Positions 1 through 7,816 of a DNA stretch of 56,040 nt are shown here, one piece after another (the first letter of the stretch is position 1; every line of letters begins with the position of its first letter). The notes beneath the pieces are model-generated. The model made no database searches, was not told where the DNA came from, and saw only the letters and a program-made list of their open reading frames with translations. The position numbers and the translations under genes are program-made. Location of the stretch: positions 1 through 56,040 of the forward strand of contig JAAYSF010000030.1 of NCBI GenBank assembly GCA_012523975.1. Direction: 5' to 3'. The DNA comes from Veillonellaceae bacterium. GTDB taxonomy: Bacteria > Bacillota > Negativicutes > JAAYSF01.

Positions 1-858
1 GGTTATAAAGTAATGGGCTGGATGGCTGATGCTAACGGAAATATCGATACTAATCAACCAACTACAAATATTCAAGTTCCTGTAGGTTCTAGTATGGCGG
101 CGCAAAAGACTACTGATATGACTTTTGTGAACAACCTTTCTTCCGAAGCTCCTATTGGCGCAGGTTCGCGAGTGCCAGTATCGGTTAATGCATATGATGC
201 GCAGGGAAATGCTCATAAGGTAAGCGGCTATTTTCAAAAATCAGCAAACAATGAATGGAAGTTCACAGTAATAAGTCCTGCCGATAGTGGAGCTGTAGTT
301 GCAGCTGATGAATCAGATGAATCAGTAATTGCCTTTGATGCCGCAACAGGCAATTATACTGCAACAGGAACAGTAATAAAAAGCATACTTATAACACCCA
401 CTGGCAGTGCTCCTGCTTTTACGGTAGTACCGGATTTCTCCGCACTAACACAGTTTGGTGGAGAATCTACAGTGCAGGCAGATTCAAATGGATATGCATC
501 TGGCACTCTAGAAAGTAAAACTATCGACACCGATGGCATTATTACTGGTCGTTTCAGCAATGGTCAAAGCATGGCGCTTGGCAGAGTAGCTCTGGCAACC
601 TTCAATAACCCATCAGGTCTAAATAAAGTCGGGGATAATATGTACACCCAGTCAAATAACTCGGGTACGGCTCAAATAGGGCCGGCTAACACTGGCGGGC
701 GTGGCAAGTTCAATCCAGGATCGCTTGAAATGTCTAATGTTGATTTGGCCCAAGAGTTTAGTAATATGATTATTACGCAACGGGGTTTTCAGGCCAATTC
801 CAAGATTATTTCGGTTTCCGATGAAATGCTGCAGGAACTTGCTAATCTCAAACGCTAG
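1..858 (+). CDS. flgE: Flagellar hook protein FlgE, 3' part (5' end outside window)
   Basis: The reading frame is open from base 1 and encodes the last 285 residues of the hook protein, whose polymer joins the basal body to the filament outside the cell. Visible are the GYKVMGW block typical of FlgE, a variable middle region (FlaE-like domain) and the C-terminal flagellar rod/hook domain ending in NVDLAQEFSNMIITQRGF and a helix rich in Asn and Leu. An ATG at 13 lies inside the conserved block and is not the real start, so the gene is cut by the window edge. It heads the visible part of the flagellar operon and is followed by a strong hairpin before flbD. Confidence 0.95.
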   Translation, partial: GYKVMGWMADANGNIDTNQPTTNIQVPVGSSMAAQKTTDMTFVNNLSSEAPIGAGSRVPVSVNAYDAQGNAHKVSGYFQKSANNEWKFTVISPADSGAVVAADESDESVIAFDAATGNYTATGTVIKSILITPTGSAPAFTVVPDFSALTQFGGESTVQADSNGYASGTLESKTIDTDGIITGRFSNGQSMALGRVALATFNNPSGLNKVGDNMYTQSNNSGTAQIGPANTGGRGKFNPGSLEMSNVDLAQEFSNMIITQRGFQANSKIISVSDEMLQELANLKR

Positions 859-867
859 TTAATCGAA

Positions 868-894
868 ATAGGGGGGATGTAAAGTCCCCCCTAT
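868..894 (+). other. Intercistronic hairpin between flgE and flbD
   Basis: A perfect 10-bp stem (868-877 pairing with 885-894, ATAGGGGGGA with TCCCCCCTAT) closes a 7-nt loop directly after the flgE stop. It has six G:C pairs in a row but is followed by an A-rich stretch rather than a T-run, so it does not look like a normal intrinsic terminator. I infer a 3' stabiliser or partial attenuator that lets the abundant hook protein be made in excess of downstream genes. Confidence 0.6.
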
Positions 895-919
895 AATAAA
901 ATATTACGGAGGCCTATTT

Positions 920-1117
920 ATGATTAAAGTTAGCCGTTTAAAATCACGTGATAATGAATTTGTGCTCAACGCCGAACTTATCGAGACCATTGAGCAGACG
1001 CCAGACACAGTAATTACATTAACCACCGGCAAAAAACTTATTGTTGAGGAATCTGCTGAAGAAATTGTTCGTAAGGTTATGGATTATCGGCGGGCAATAT
1101 TTCGGAACTTTCGCTAA
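920..1117 (+). CDS. flbD: Flagellar FlbD family protein
   Basis: A 65-residue FlbD-family protein, a small conserved partner found beside hook genes in Firmicutes; its exact role is unsettled. The sequence matches the family along its length: MIKVSRL, a central VLNAELIETIEQTPDTVI, TLTTGKKLIVEES and an EIVRKVMDYRR helix. ATG at 920 follows an ACGGAGG ribosome site. In many relatives motA and motB follow flbD; here fliL comes next. The 94-bp gap to fliL contains a small hairpin (1131-1135 with 1140-1144, TACA loop) and no convincing gene. Confidence 0.9.
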   Translation: MIKVSRLKSRDNEFVLNAELIETIEQTPDTVITLTTGKKLIVEESAEEIVRKVMDYRRAIFRNFR

Positions 1118-1211
1118 CTGAGTATCTTAGCCGCGTACACGCGGGACATAGCAGCGAGCAAAAGGCGCAAGAACTTAAATTATTGATGTGTAAGTGGTGG
1201 AGGTGGCTTTG

Positions 1212-1682
1212 GTGGCCGAAGGTGAGAAGAAGTTTCCAATGATGATGATTGTGGGCATGGTTGTATTTGGCCTGCTATTAGCAGGTGGAATATCCTATTT
1301 TATTGCAACCAAAATTGTTTCTGACAAAACAGCCGATATAGCGACAGCGCAGCGTGAGCCTGGCGTATTTATGAAAATAGGCGAAAAAGACGGGTTAGTC
1401 CTTAATATTGGCGGCGTTAATAGCGGCCGGTATTTAAAAATTGGAATAATTTTAGAACTAAAATCTGACAAAAAAACCGATATAAAGGAAGGAAAAATGC
1501 CTACGCCTGAGGAAGTTAAAATCCTTGATACAGTAGTGCATGTCCTTAGATCACAGAAAATTGAAGACTTTGAGCCATCCAAACAAGATTTACTTAAAGA
1601 ATTATTGAAAACTGAGATCAATAAAGCGCTTGGCGAAGAAAAAGTCTATGAAGTATATATTACTAACTTTGTTTTGCAGTAA
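1212..1682 (+). CDS. fliL: Flagellar basal body-associated protein FliL
   Basis: FliL is a single-pass inner-membrane protein that sits around the stator and supports motor torque. The product has a short Lys-rich cytoplasmic N-terminus, one membrane helix (about residues 9-29, MMMIVGMVVFGLLLAGG), then a periplasmic domain ending in EVYITNFVLQ, the usual FliL C-terminus. The frame opens at 1194, but a GGAGGT site at 1199-1204 lies inside that longer reading, so the GTG at 1212 (7 nt spacing) is preferred; the TTG at 1209 is the alternative. About 156 residues is normal for the family. Confidence 0.9.
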   Translation: MAEGEKKFPMMMIVGMVVFGLLLAGGISYFIATKIVSDKTADIATAQREPGVFMKIGEKDGLVLNIGGVNSGRYLKIGIILELKSDKKTDIKEGKMPTPEEVKILDTVVHVLRSQKIEDFEPSKQDLLKELLKTEINKALGEEKVYEVYITNFVLQ

Positions 1683-1686
1683 TTGA

Positions 1687-1712
1687 TAGATTGGTATGTG
1701 CTAAGCCGATAT
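1687..1712 (+). promoter_or_regulatory. Candidate motility sigma (sigma-D/28) promoter before fliM
   Basis: GCCGATAT at 1705-1712 equals the Bacillus-type sigma-D -10 element, and TAGA at 1687-1690 lies 14 nt upstream, close to the TAAA element usually 14-16 nt away. The site is in the fliL-fliM gap, 25 nt before the fliM start. The -35 has one mismatch and the leader would be short, so this is a moderate-confidence call. Confidence 0.4.
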
Positions 1713-1737
1713 AATGGTGTCGAGAGGAGGAGAAATA

Positions 1738-2742
1738 TTGTCAGGTTCTGATGTACTTTCGCAATCGGAAATAGATGAACTGTTATCGGCGATATCGACC
1801 GGTGTTGTATCGGCTGAAGAAATTAAAGTTGAACAAAAACAGCGCAAAATTAAGGTTTATGACTTTAAGCGGCCTGATAAATTTTCTAAAGACCAAATTC
1901 GCACTCTTAACATGATTCATGAGAACTTTGCCCGGTTGCTAAATACTTATCTTTCAGCTCATCTACGAGCGCTTGTTCACATAAATGTCGCATCTGTAGA
2001 TCAATTGACATATGAAGAATTTATCCGTTCGCTGCCTAGTCCCAGTGTTATTAGCGTTTTCACTATGCGGCCGCTTAAAGGAAATGTAATTCTTGAACTT
2101 AATCCCAACATAGTTTTTTCGATAATTGACCGGCTCTTTGGCGGTCCGGGACTGCCGCCGGCAAAGCCTAGGGCGTTGACCGATATAGAAGAAGCAATTA
2201 CCAAAAGGGTTATAAATAAGGCCTTAGAAAGTTTTCAAGAGGCATGGAAACAGGTAATTCCGATAGAACCGCGGTTAGAAGTTATTGAAACCAATCCGCA
2301 GTTTACCCAAATTGTACCGCCTAATGATATGGTTGTAATTATAACTCTCCAAGCTAAAATTGGCCAAGCTGAAGGTTTGATAAACATCTGTATTCCGTAT
2401 TTTGTGCTTGAACCGATAATGTCAAAATTGACAACAACTTTTTGGGTTTCATCTTCAATTGCAAAGCAATCCTTACCCGAACATATTAATGCTATTCAGC
2501 GCAAATTGGAAAAAGCCTTAATCCCGGTAGTTGTCGAGCTTGGCCGTGCAAATATTACCGTTCATGAGCTGCTTGATCTAAACGTTGGCGATGTTTTGCA
2601 GCTTAACACCAAGGTTGAGCACGAGCTAAATGTTATCATAGGTCAGCGCGAAAAGTTTAGATGTAAACCAGGCCTTTCAAAAAGCAAGTTAGCTATCCAA
2701 ATTACAGAAATAATTTCAGAGGGAGATGACAAAGATGAATGA
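1738..2742 (+). CDS. fliM: Flagellar motor switch protein FliM
   Basis: FliM is the C-ring switch component that binds phosphorylated CheY and reverses rotation. The start is the TTG at 1738, placed 7 nt after AGGAGG (1725-1730); the ATG-like upstream reading from GTG 1714 would run through that ribosome site. About 334 residues, normal length. The N-terminus carries the CheY-docking motif LSQSEIDELLSAI (about residues 6-18), followed by the CheC-like middle domain (about 40-230) and a C-terminal SpoA/FliN-like domain with VVVELGRANITVHELLDL. It overlaps fliY slightly, implying translational coupling. Confidence 0.95.
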   Translation: MSGSDVLSQSEIDELLSAISTGVVSAEEIKVEQKQRKIKVYDFKRPDKFSKDQIRTLNMIHENFARLLNTYLSAHLRALVHINVASVDQLTYEEFIRSLPSPSVISVFTMRPLKGNVILELNPNIVFSIIDRLFGGPGLPPAKPRALTDIEEAITKRVINKALESFQEAWKQVIPIEPRLEVIETNPQFTQIVPPNDMVVIITLQAKIGQAEGLINICIPYFVLEPIMSKLTTTFWVSSSIAKQSLPEHINAIQRKLEKALIPVVVELGRANITVHELLDLNVGDVLQLNTKVEHELNVIIGQREKFRCKPGLSKSKLAIQITEIISEGDDKDE

Positions 2743-3880
2743 TGGTTTTTTATCTCAAGAAGAAATTGACGCCTTGCTAAGGGGCGAACCAGTAACTTCA
2801 TCTCCTGTCGCTGAACTGACAGAAATAGAAAATGATGCGCTGGGTGAAATTGGAAATATTTCGATGGGAAGTGCTGCTACAACCTTATCAATCCTTCTTG
2901 GCAGGCGTGTGTCAATTACAACGCCGCGCGTTTCACTCTCTACGCGAAAAGACATTCAAAATGAATACCCTTTGCCTTACTTAGTTATTGAAGTCGGCTA
3001 TACGCAAGGGATAACGGGTACCAATCTGCTAGCGATTCGGGAAATGGATGCTTTAATTATTGCTGATTTAATGATGGGAGGGGACGGAACCAATACTCCA
3101 ACTGAATTAAATAATGAGCTTTACATGAGTGCTGTTGGCGAGGCAATGAACCAGATGATGGGCTCTGTAGCAACATCACTGTCGACTGTGTTTAAAAAGA
3201 AAATCGATATCTCGCCGCCCCGTATGAACCTGATTGACTTCGCCTCAGAGTCACCAATCACTAATACGGCGTTACTCGATGATAGCCTTGTTAAGGTTGC
3301 GTTTAGAATGGAAGTTGAAGACTTAATTGATAGTGAAATTATGCAGATTTTGCCTATCAATGTGGCCAAAGATATGGTTGAAAGTTTAGTATCAGCTGTA
3401 CAGCAGCCACAGCAGCCACAACCTGCTCAGCAGGCTCAACCGAAGACGGCACCGGCGCAGCAACCGTCTACAGCTCCCCCAACGCTGCCTAGTTCAACTA
3501 ATAATGCTGCTTATACACCACAAGTAGCTGCACCGCCGCCGAGGCAGCAGCCAGCTCAAAATGTAGCTGTTCAGCCGGTACAATTTGCGCCGCTGCAACA
3601 GTCAACTGCTGACATGAGTGATACCAATATAGGACTTATTATGGATGTTCCGCTACAAGTTACGGTGGAATTGGGGCGAACCAAGAAATTAATTCGCGAT
3701 ATATTGGAATTATCGCCGGGGTCAGTTGTTGAGCTTGATAAACTAGCAGGAGAGCCTGTCGATGTTTTAGTCAATGGTAAACTTATTGCCAAGGGTGAGG
3801 TTGTAGTTATTGATGAGAATTTCGGCGTGAGGATTACGGATATCATTAGCCCGCTAGAACGAGCCAGCAATTTACAATGA
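2735..3880 (+). CDS. fliY: Flagellar motor switch phosphatase FliY
   Basis: FliY is a C-ring protein fusing a CheC-type CheY-P phosphatase to a FliN-like SpoA domain. The ATG at 2735 is preferred because the AGAGGGA site (2718-2724) is too close to the ATG at 2726. Seen in order: a FliM-like CheY-binding motif GFLSQEEIDALL at the N-terminus, a CheC-like domain (about 25-210) with two phosphatase helices (ALGEIGNISMGSAATTLS and a second EAMNQMMGSVATSLS), a Gln/Pro-rich linker (about 222-300) and a SpoA domain (VTVELGRTKKLIRDILEL). The linker is unusually long and low-complexity. The start overlaps fliM by 8 bp. Confidence 0.95.
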   Translation: MNDGFLSQEEIDALLRGEPVTSSPVAELTEIENDALGEIGNISMGSAATTLSILLGRRVSITTPRVSLSTRKDIQNEYPLPYLVIEVGYTQGITGTNLLAIREMDALIIADLMMGGDGTNTPTELNNELYMSAVGEAMNQMMGSVATSLSTVFKKKIDISPPRMNLIDFASESPITNTALLDDSLVKVAFRMEVEDLIDSEIMQILPINVAKDMVESLVSAVQQPQQPQPAQQAQPKTAPAQQPSTAPPTLPSSTNNAAYTPQVAAPPPRQQPAQNVAVQPVQFAPLQQSTADMSDTNIGLIMDVPLQVTVELGRTKKLIRDILELSPGSVVELDKLAGEPVDVLVNGKLIAKGEVVVIDENFGVRITDIISPLERASNLQ

Positions 3881-3928
3881 ATTGTCTGTTCAAAGACCTA
3901 AAAAAAGAGATTGAGGGGAGATTAACTG

Positions 3929-4291
3929 ATGGCAATTAGAGTTCTGATTGTGGATGACGCTGCATTCATGAGAATGATGATAAAAGATATTTTATCAAAA
4001 AATGGCTATGAGATTGTTGGCGAGGCCGAAAACGGTTTAAAGGCGGTTGAGAAATATCAGGAATTGAAACCTGACTTAACTACCATGGATATTACTATGC
4101 CTGAAATGGATGGTATTACTGCTGTTAAAGAAATTAAAAAAACTGATCCGAATGCCAAAATTATAATGTGTAGTGCGATGGGGCAGCAGGCGATGGTAAT
4201 AGAAGCTATTCAGTCGGGCGCGCGTGATTTTATTGTAAAGCCATTCCAGGCCGATCGAGTACTTGAAGCCGTTCGTAAAGCAGTAGGCTAA
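3929..4291 (+). CDS. cheY: Chemotaxis response regulator CheY
   Basis: A stand-alone 120-residue receiver domain that, when phosphorylated by CheA, binds FliM/FliY at the switch. Acidic pocket D9-D10, phospho-acceptor D54 in TMDITMPEMDG, switch residue S82 and conserved K104 in VKPFQ are all present. Length and position directly after fliY match CheY of other Firmicute flagellar operons. GAGGGGAG precedes the ATG. It ends 2 bp before fliO. Confidence 0.95.
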   Translation: MAIRVLIVDDAAFMRMMIKDILSKNGYEIVGEAENGLKAVEKYQELKPDLTTMDITMPEMDGITAVKEIKKTDPNAKIIMCSAMGQQAMVIEAIQSGARDFIVKPFQADRVLEAVRKAVG

Positions 4292-4293
4292 AA

Positions 4294-4857
4294 ATGTATA
4301 GCAAATATAAGTACCGCAATTTTATTGTTCTAATAGTCAGCCTTCTAGTTATAATGCCGGCTGGTGAAGTATGGGCTGCTGAAACGACTGGCGAATATTT
4401 GCATTATCAGGAGCCCCAACCTTCTTCAACATCTTGGCTTGCTAATATTGCCTATGTGTTTTCGATTATTATTACGTTTGCGGTAGTTATTGGTCTTGCA
4501 TATCTAACCTCACGATTTTTAGGCCAAAAGATGGGACAAGCTTCGGCCAATGCAGACCATCGAGTCCTTGCTACGCTGATGCTTGGCCCTAATCGTGCAA
4601 TTCAAGTAGTGGATGTTGCCGGGAAGGTATTAGTATTAGGTGTTACTGACCATAATATCACGCTGCTCGAAGAAATAACAGATGAAGCCCGGATCGCAGG
4701 ATTGCGGCAGCAGACGGCAACTCAGTCTACACCAACTTCGTTTGACAGCGTCTTTCAACGACAACTTGCCTCTTTACAACAAATGTCGCAAAAATTCCCT
4801 ACCGTCTTTAATAATCGGAATCACCATAACCATGATAATGAAAGTGAGAAGAGGTAA
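4294..4857 (+). CDS. fliO: Flagellar biosynthetic protein FliO
   Basis: FliO is a small, poorly conserved membrane protein that helps assemble the FliP export-gate ring. The 187-residue product has a probable signal peptide (about residues 1-29, ending VWA/AET), a short extracytoplasmic segment, a membrane helix (about 50-71) and a cytoplasmic domain with [18 protein letters not shown] and [15 protein letters not shown], both typical of the FliO/FliZ family. The C-terminus is Gln- and His/Asn-rich. Position between cheY and fliP supports the call. Confidence 0.9.
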   Translation: MYSKYKYRNFIVLIVSLLVIMPAGEVWAAETTGEYLHYQEPQPSSTSWLANIAYVFSIIITFAVVIGLAYLTSRFLGQKMGQASANADHRVLATLMLGPNRAIQVVDVAGKVLVLGVTDHNITLLEEITDEARIAGLRQQTATQSTPTSFDSVFQRQLASLQQMSQKFPTVFNNRNHHNHDNESEKR

Positions 4858-4862
4858 GGAAA

Positions 4863-5624
4863 TTGCCTAGTATTAGAGTTTGCCTAACAGCAATTATAGC
4901 GATAATTTTAATCTCGCTTACACCAGCGACTGAAGCTGCTCCGCTCATCCCAGTCCCTAACATAAATATTGGGGTGGAGGAAGCGAATGATCCTAAAGAT
5001 GTGGCTTTAAGTTTGCAAATATTATTCACTTTGACTGTGCTAGCGCTAGCTCCGTCAATTCTAGTTATGATGACGTCTTTTACTCGGATTATTGTAGTGC
5101 TTTCTTTTCTGCGGAGTGCCTTGGCTACACAGCAAATGCCGCCTAACCAAGTTTTAATTGGCTTGGCGCTATTCCTTACATTTTTTACGATGTCGCCGTA
5201 TTTGGAGCAAATTAATAAGAATGCTCTGCAGCCATATGTTGCAGGGGCAATATCTCAAGATGTGGCTATGACAGAATCACTAAAGCCTATGCGCGAGTTT
5301 ATGTTCAAGCAAACGCGCGAGAATGATTTAGCGCTTTTTGTCAATTTATCAGAAATGTCGCGACCTGATTCACCGGACGATATTCCAACTACAACATTAA
5401 TTCCAGCGTTTGTCATTAGTGAGCTAAAGACAGCTTTTCAGATCGGTTTCTTAATTTATATACCGTTTATTGTTATTGACATGGTTGTTGCGAGTACTCT
5501 AATGTCAATGGGAATGATGATGGTTCCGCCGGTTATGATTTCGCTGCCGTTTAAAATTTTGTTGTTCATCTTGGTGGATGGCTGGCACCTTTTGATTCGA
5601 TCGCTGGTAACAAGCTTTAACTAA
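4863..5624 (+). CDS. fliP: Flagellar type III export gate protein FliP
   Basis: FliP forms the pentameric core of the export gate together with FliQ and FliR. The 253-residue product starts at a TTG preceded by GAGGTAAGGA. It has a cleavable-looking signal peptide (about 1-25), then the hallmark segment with [19 protein letters not shown], a hydrophilic mid-region with [17 protein letters not shown], and a C-terminal pair of membrane helices ([19 protein letters not shown]). Length and motifs are normal. Confidence 0.96.
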   Translation: MPSIRVCLTAIIAIILISLTPATEAAPLIPVPNINIGVEEANDPKDVALSLQILFTLTVLALAPSILVMMTSFTRIIVVLSFLRSALATQQMPPNQVLIGLALFLTFFTMSPYLEQINKNALQPYVAGAISQDVAMTESLKPMREFMFKQTRENDLALFVNLSEMSRPDSPDDIPTTTLIPAFVISELKTAFQIGFLIYIPFIVIDMVVASTLMSMGMMMVPPVMISLPFKILLFILVDGWHLLIRSLVTSFN

Positions 5625-5634
5625 GGAGGAAATT

Positions 5635-5904
5635 ATGTCGGGTGATTTAGCAATCCAAGTGGGCCGTGATGCTTTGCTGATGGTATTGATGGTGTCAGCT
5701 CCCATGCTAGGCCTAGGGCTGACTGTGGGGATTTTAGTTAGTATCTTTCAGGCTACCACCCAAATTCAAGAACAAACGTTAGCATTCATTCCGAAAATCG
5801 TTGCGGTATTTGTTGCAATTCTTATTTTTGGACCTTGGATGCTGAGTATTATGGTTAGCTATACCCACGAGATTTTTGTCAGTTTACCGCAGATGATTCG
5901 CTAG
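5635..5904 (+). CDS. fliQ: Flagellar type III export gate protein FliQ
   Basis: FliQ packs around FliP as a two-helix subunit of the export gate. The 89-residue product contains two hydrophobic helices (about 16-40 and 52-76) with the family segment FQATTQIQEQTLAFIPKI between them. AAGGAGG precedes the ATG by 7 nt, and it lies between fliP and fliR with gaps of about 10 bp. Confidence 0.95.
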   Translation: MSGDLAIQVGRDALLMVLMVSAPMLGLGLTVGILVSIFQATTQIQEQTLAFIPKIVAVFVAILIFGPWMLSIMVSYTHEIFVSLPQMIR

Positions 5905-5916
5905 CAGGTGGTATAA

Positions 5917-6696
5917 ATGGATTTATTTGAACTGATGCAAAATCAAACTGGTTTTTTTTTATTAGTATTTACGCGAATTACCGGTATTTTTTCTATGGCG
6001 CCGATTTTTGGCAGCCGAAATGTATCAGTCACTGTTAAGGCAGGCTTGGCTTTGGCATTAACATTTATTTTATTTCCGTTAGTTTTTAATGAGACAACCA
6101 CTATTCCAGATGGTTTTATAGGGTATCTGTTTTTAGTGGCTAGTGAGTTCTTAATCGGATTAATTATTGGCTTTGCGGCGTCACTTGTTTTTTCTGCAAT
6201 TCAAATGGCCGGGCAATTATTGGATATGCAAATTGGATTTGGTATCGTCAACGTCCTTGATCCGCAATCTGGACAACAACTGCCGTTGGTTGGTAATTTC
6301 AAATATATTCTGGCGTTATTAGTGTTTTTAGCCACAAATAGCCATCATATGCTGCTTGCCGCTTTATTTAGCAGTTTTAAACTGATTCCGGTCACTGGCT
6401 TTATCTATCATTCTGAGATAACAGAAGTTATGGTTAACATGGTTGGCGGCATGTTTATCATCGCTATAAAGATATGTTTTCCAGTGTTGCTATCGTTGTT
6501 ACTGATGGATGTTGCGCTAGGCATACTTGCTCGAACTATGCCGCAAATGAATATCTTTATTGTTGGTGTCCCAGGAAAAATAATAGTTGGGTTGTTTGTT
6601 CTTTCAATGGCATTACCATTTTATATTATGTTTCTGGAGGTGGCATTTAGTGGCATGTACAAAGACATTTACCGCCTTCTCTCCAGAATGGGTTAA
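5917..6696 (+). CDS. fliR: Flagellar type III export gate protein FliR
   Basis: FliR caps the FliP5-FliQ4 gate. The 259-residue product has about six hydrophobic segments and the conserved stretches FTRITGIFSMAPIFGSR near the N-terminus and AGQLLDMQIGFGIVNVLDP in the middle. Length is normal. Its 3' end contains an internal GGAGGTGG that could serve as a ribosome site for an earlier flhB start overlapping fliR. Confidence 0.95.
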   Translation: MDLFELMQNQTGFFLLVFTRITGIFSMAPIFGSRNVSVTVKAGLALALTFILFPLVFNETTTIPDGFIGYLFLVASEFLIGLIIGFAASLVFSAIQMAGQLLDMQIGFGIVNVLDPQSGQQLPLVGNFKYILALLVFLATNSHHMLLAALFSSFKLIPVTGFIYHSEITEVMVNMVGGMFIIAIKICFPVLLSLLLMDVALGILARTMPQMNIFIVGVPGKIIVGLFVLSMALPFYIMFLEVAFSGMYKDIYRLLSRMG

Positions 6697-6703
6697 TAAT
6701 CGC

Positions 6704-7798
6704 GTGTCCTCTAATTATAAATTACAGGAATTTAACTTACAGTTATTTAATGGTGAAAAAACTGAAGATGCGACTCCAAAACGTAAAGAAGAGGCTCGTA
6801 AAAAGGGTCAAGTAGCGCGTAGTATTGAAATTAACTCGGCGTTTGTTATTTTAGCGGCCTTTTTTGCTTTAAAGGTAGTCGGCGGATATATCTATACTGA
6901 ATTGGCTGACTATATGCGGCTGGCATTCACTAGCTTTTCAGCAGCTGATTTTACTGCTGAATCTGTTCAGTTATTATTTATTAATTTTGCCATTGTCCTT
7001 TTTAAAGCCATACTTCCAGTCATGCTGGTTATTGCGCTTGTTGGGCTTATTTCTAATTTGATTCAGGTGGGATTTATGTTTTCTCTCGAGCCTCTTATGC
7101 CTCAATTTAGTAGAATTAACCCACTGTCTGGTTTTAAACGGGTGTTTTCCAAGCGATCGCTTGTTGAACTTTTAAAGTCAATCATAAAGATCACGATTGT
7201 GAGCTATTTTGTTTATCGGTTTATTTTGAAGACTTCTGGTGAAGTGCCTAAACTGATTGGCGCAGAACTGGCTGATTCTTTAAACACTGCTGTATCCTTT
7301 ACCTTAGATTTGGTATTCCAAATTAGTGCCGTTATGATTGTTTTGGCAGCTGTAGACTTCTTATATCAAACATGGGAACATAAACAAAGTCTCAAAATGA
7401 GCAAGCAGGAAGTTAAGGAAGAATACAAGCAGATGGAAGGCAACCCTCAAATAAAGGGTAAAATTAAAGAGCGTCAGCGGGCGTTTGCTATGCAGCGAAT
7501 GATGCAAGAGGTCCCGAAAGCTGATGTTGTAGTAACAAACCCGACTCATTTTGCTGTTGCTTTAAAATACGATCAATCCATGGCCGCGCCAGTAGTCGTG
7601 GCTAAAGGTCAAGACTTTATAGCTCAGCGGATTAAAGAAGTGGCCCGAGAAAACAAGGTTACTATTGTAGAAAATAAGCCCTTGGCACGTAGCTTGTACA
7701 GTGCTGTTGACATCGGATCATCGGTGCCGCCAGAACTGTATCAGGCAGTTGCTGAGGTTTTAGCATATGTATATCGATTGAAAAAACGGTTGTCCTAA
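6704..7798 (+). CDS. flhB: Flagellar export substrate-specificity protein FlhB
   Basis: FlhB controls the switch from hook to filament export by self-cleavage. The product has four membrane helices in its N-terminal half and a cytoplasmic autocleavage domain with TNPTHFAVAL (cleaved Asn at about residue 279). The N-terminus LQLFNGEKTEDATPKRKEEA is the family start. I prefer GTG 6704 (364 residues), just after the fliR stop, because the family begins close to that block; the frame is open further up and GTG 6650 has a better ribosome site (6635-6642), overlapping fliR by 47 bp. Confidence 0.93.
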   Translation: MSSNYKLQEFNLQLFNGEKTEDATPKRKEEARKKGQVARSIEINSAFVILAAFFALKVVGGYIYTELADYMRLAFTSFSAADFTAESVQLLFINFAIVLFKAILPVMLVIALVGLISNLIQVGFMFSLEPLMPQFSRINPLSGFKRVFSKRSLVELLKSIIKITIVSYFVYRFILKTSGEVPKLIGAELADSLNTAVSFTLDLVFQISAVMIVLAAVDFLYQTWEHKQSLKMSKQEVKEEYKQMEGNPQIKGKIKERQRAFAMQRMMQEVPKADVVVTNPTHFAVALKYDQSMAAPVVVAKGQDFIAQRIKEVARENKVTIVENKPLARSLYSAVDIGSSVPPELYQAVAEVLAYVYRLKKRLS

Positions 7799-7816
7799 TA
7801 GAAGGAGCGATAAAAT

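Noticed and set aside
868-894. Calling the flgE-flbD hairpin a rho-independent terminator
   Set aside because: It lacks the downstream T-run and lies inside a continuous operon.
1118-1211. Short open stretch between flbD and fliL (reading EYLSRVHAGHSSEQKAQEL)
   Set aside because: No start codon or ribosome site, and FlbD ends naturally before it; I found no support for a frameshifted FlbD extension or a motA remnant.
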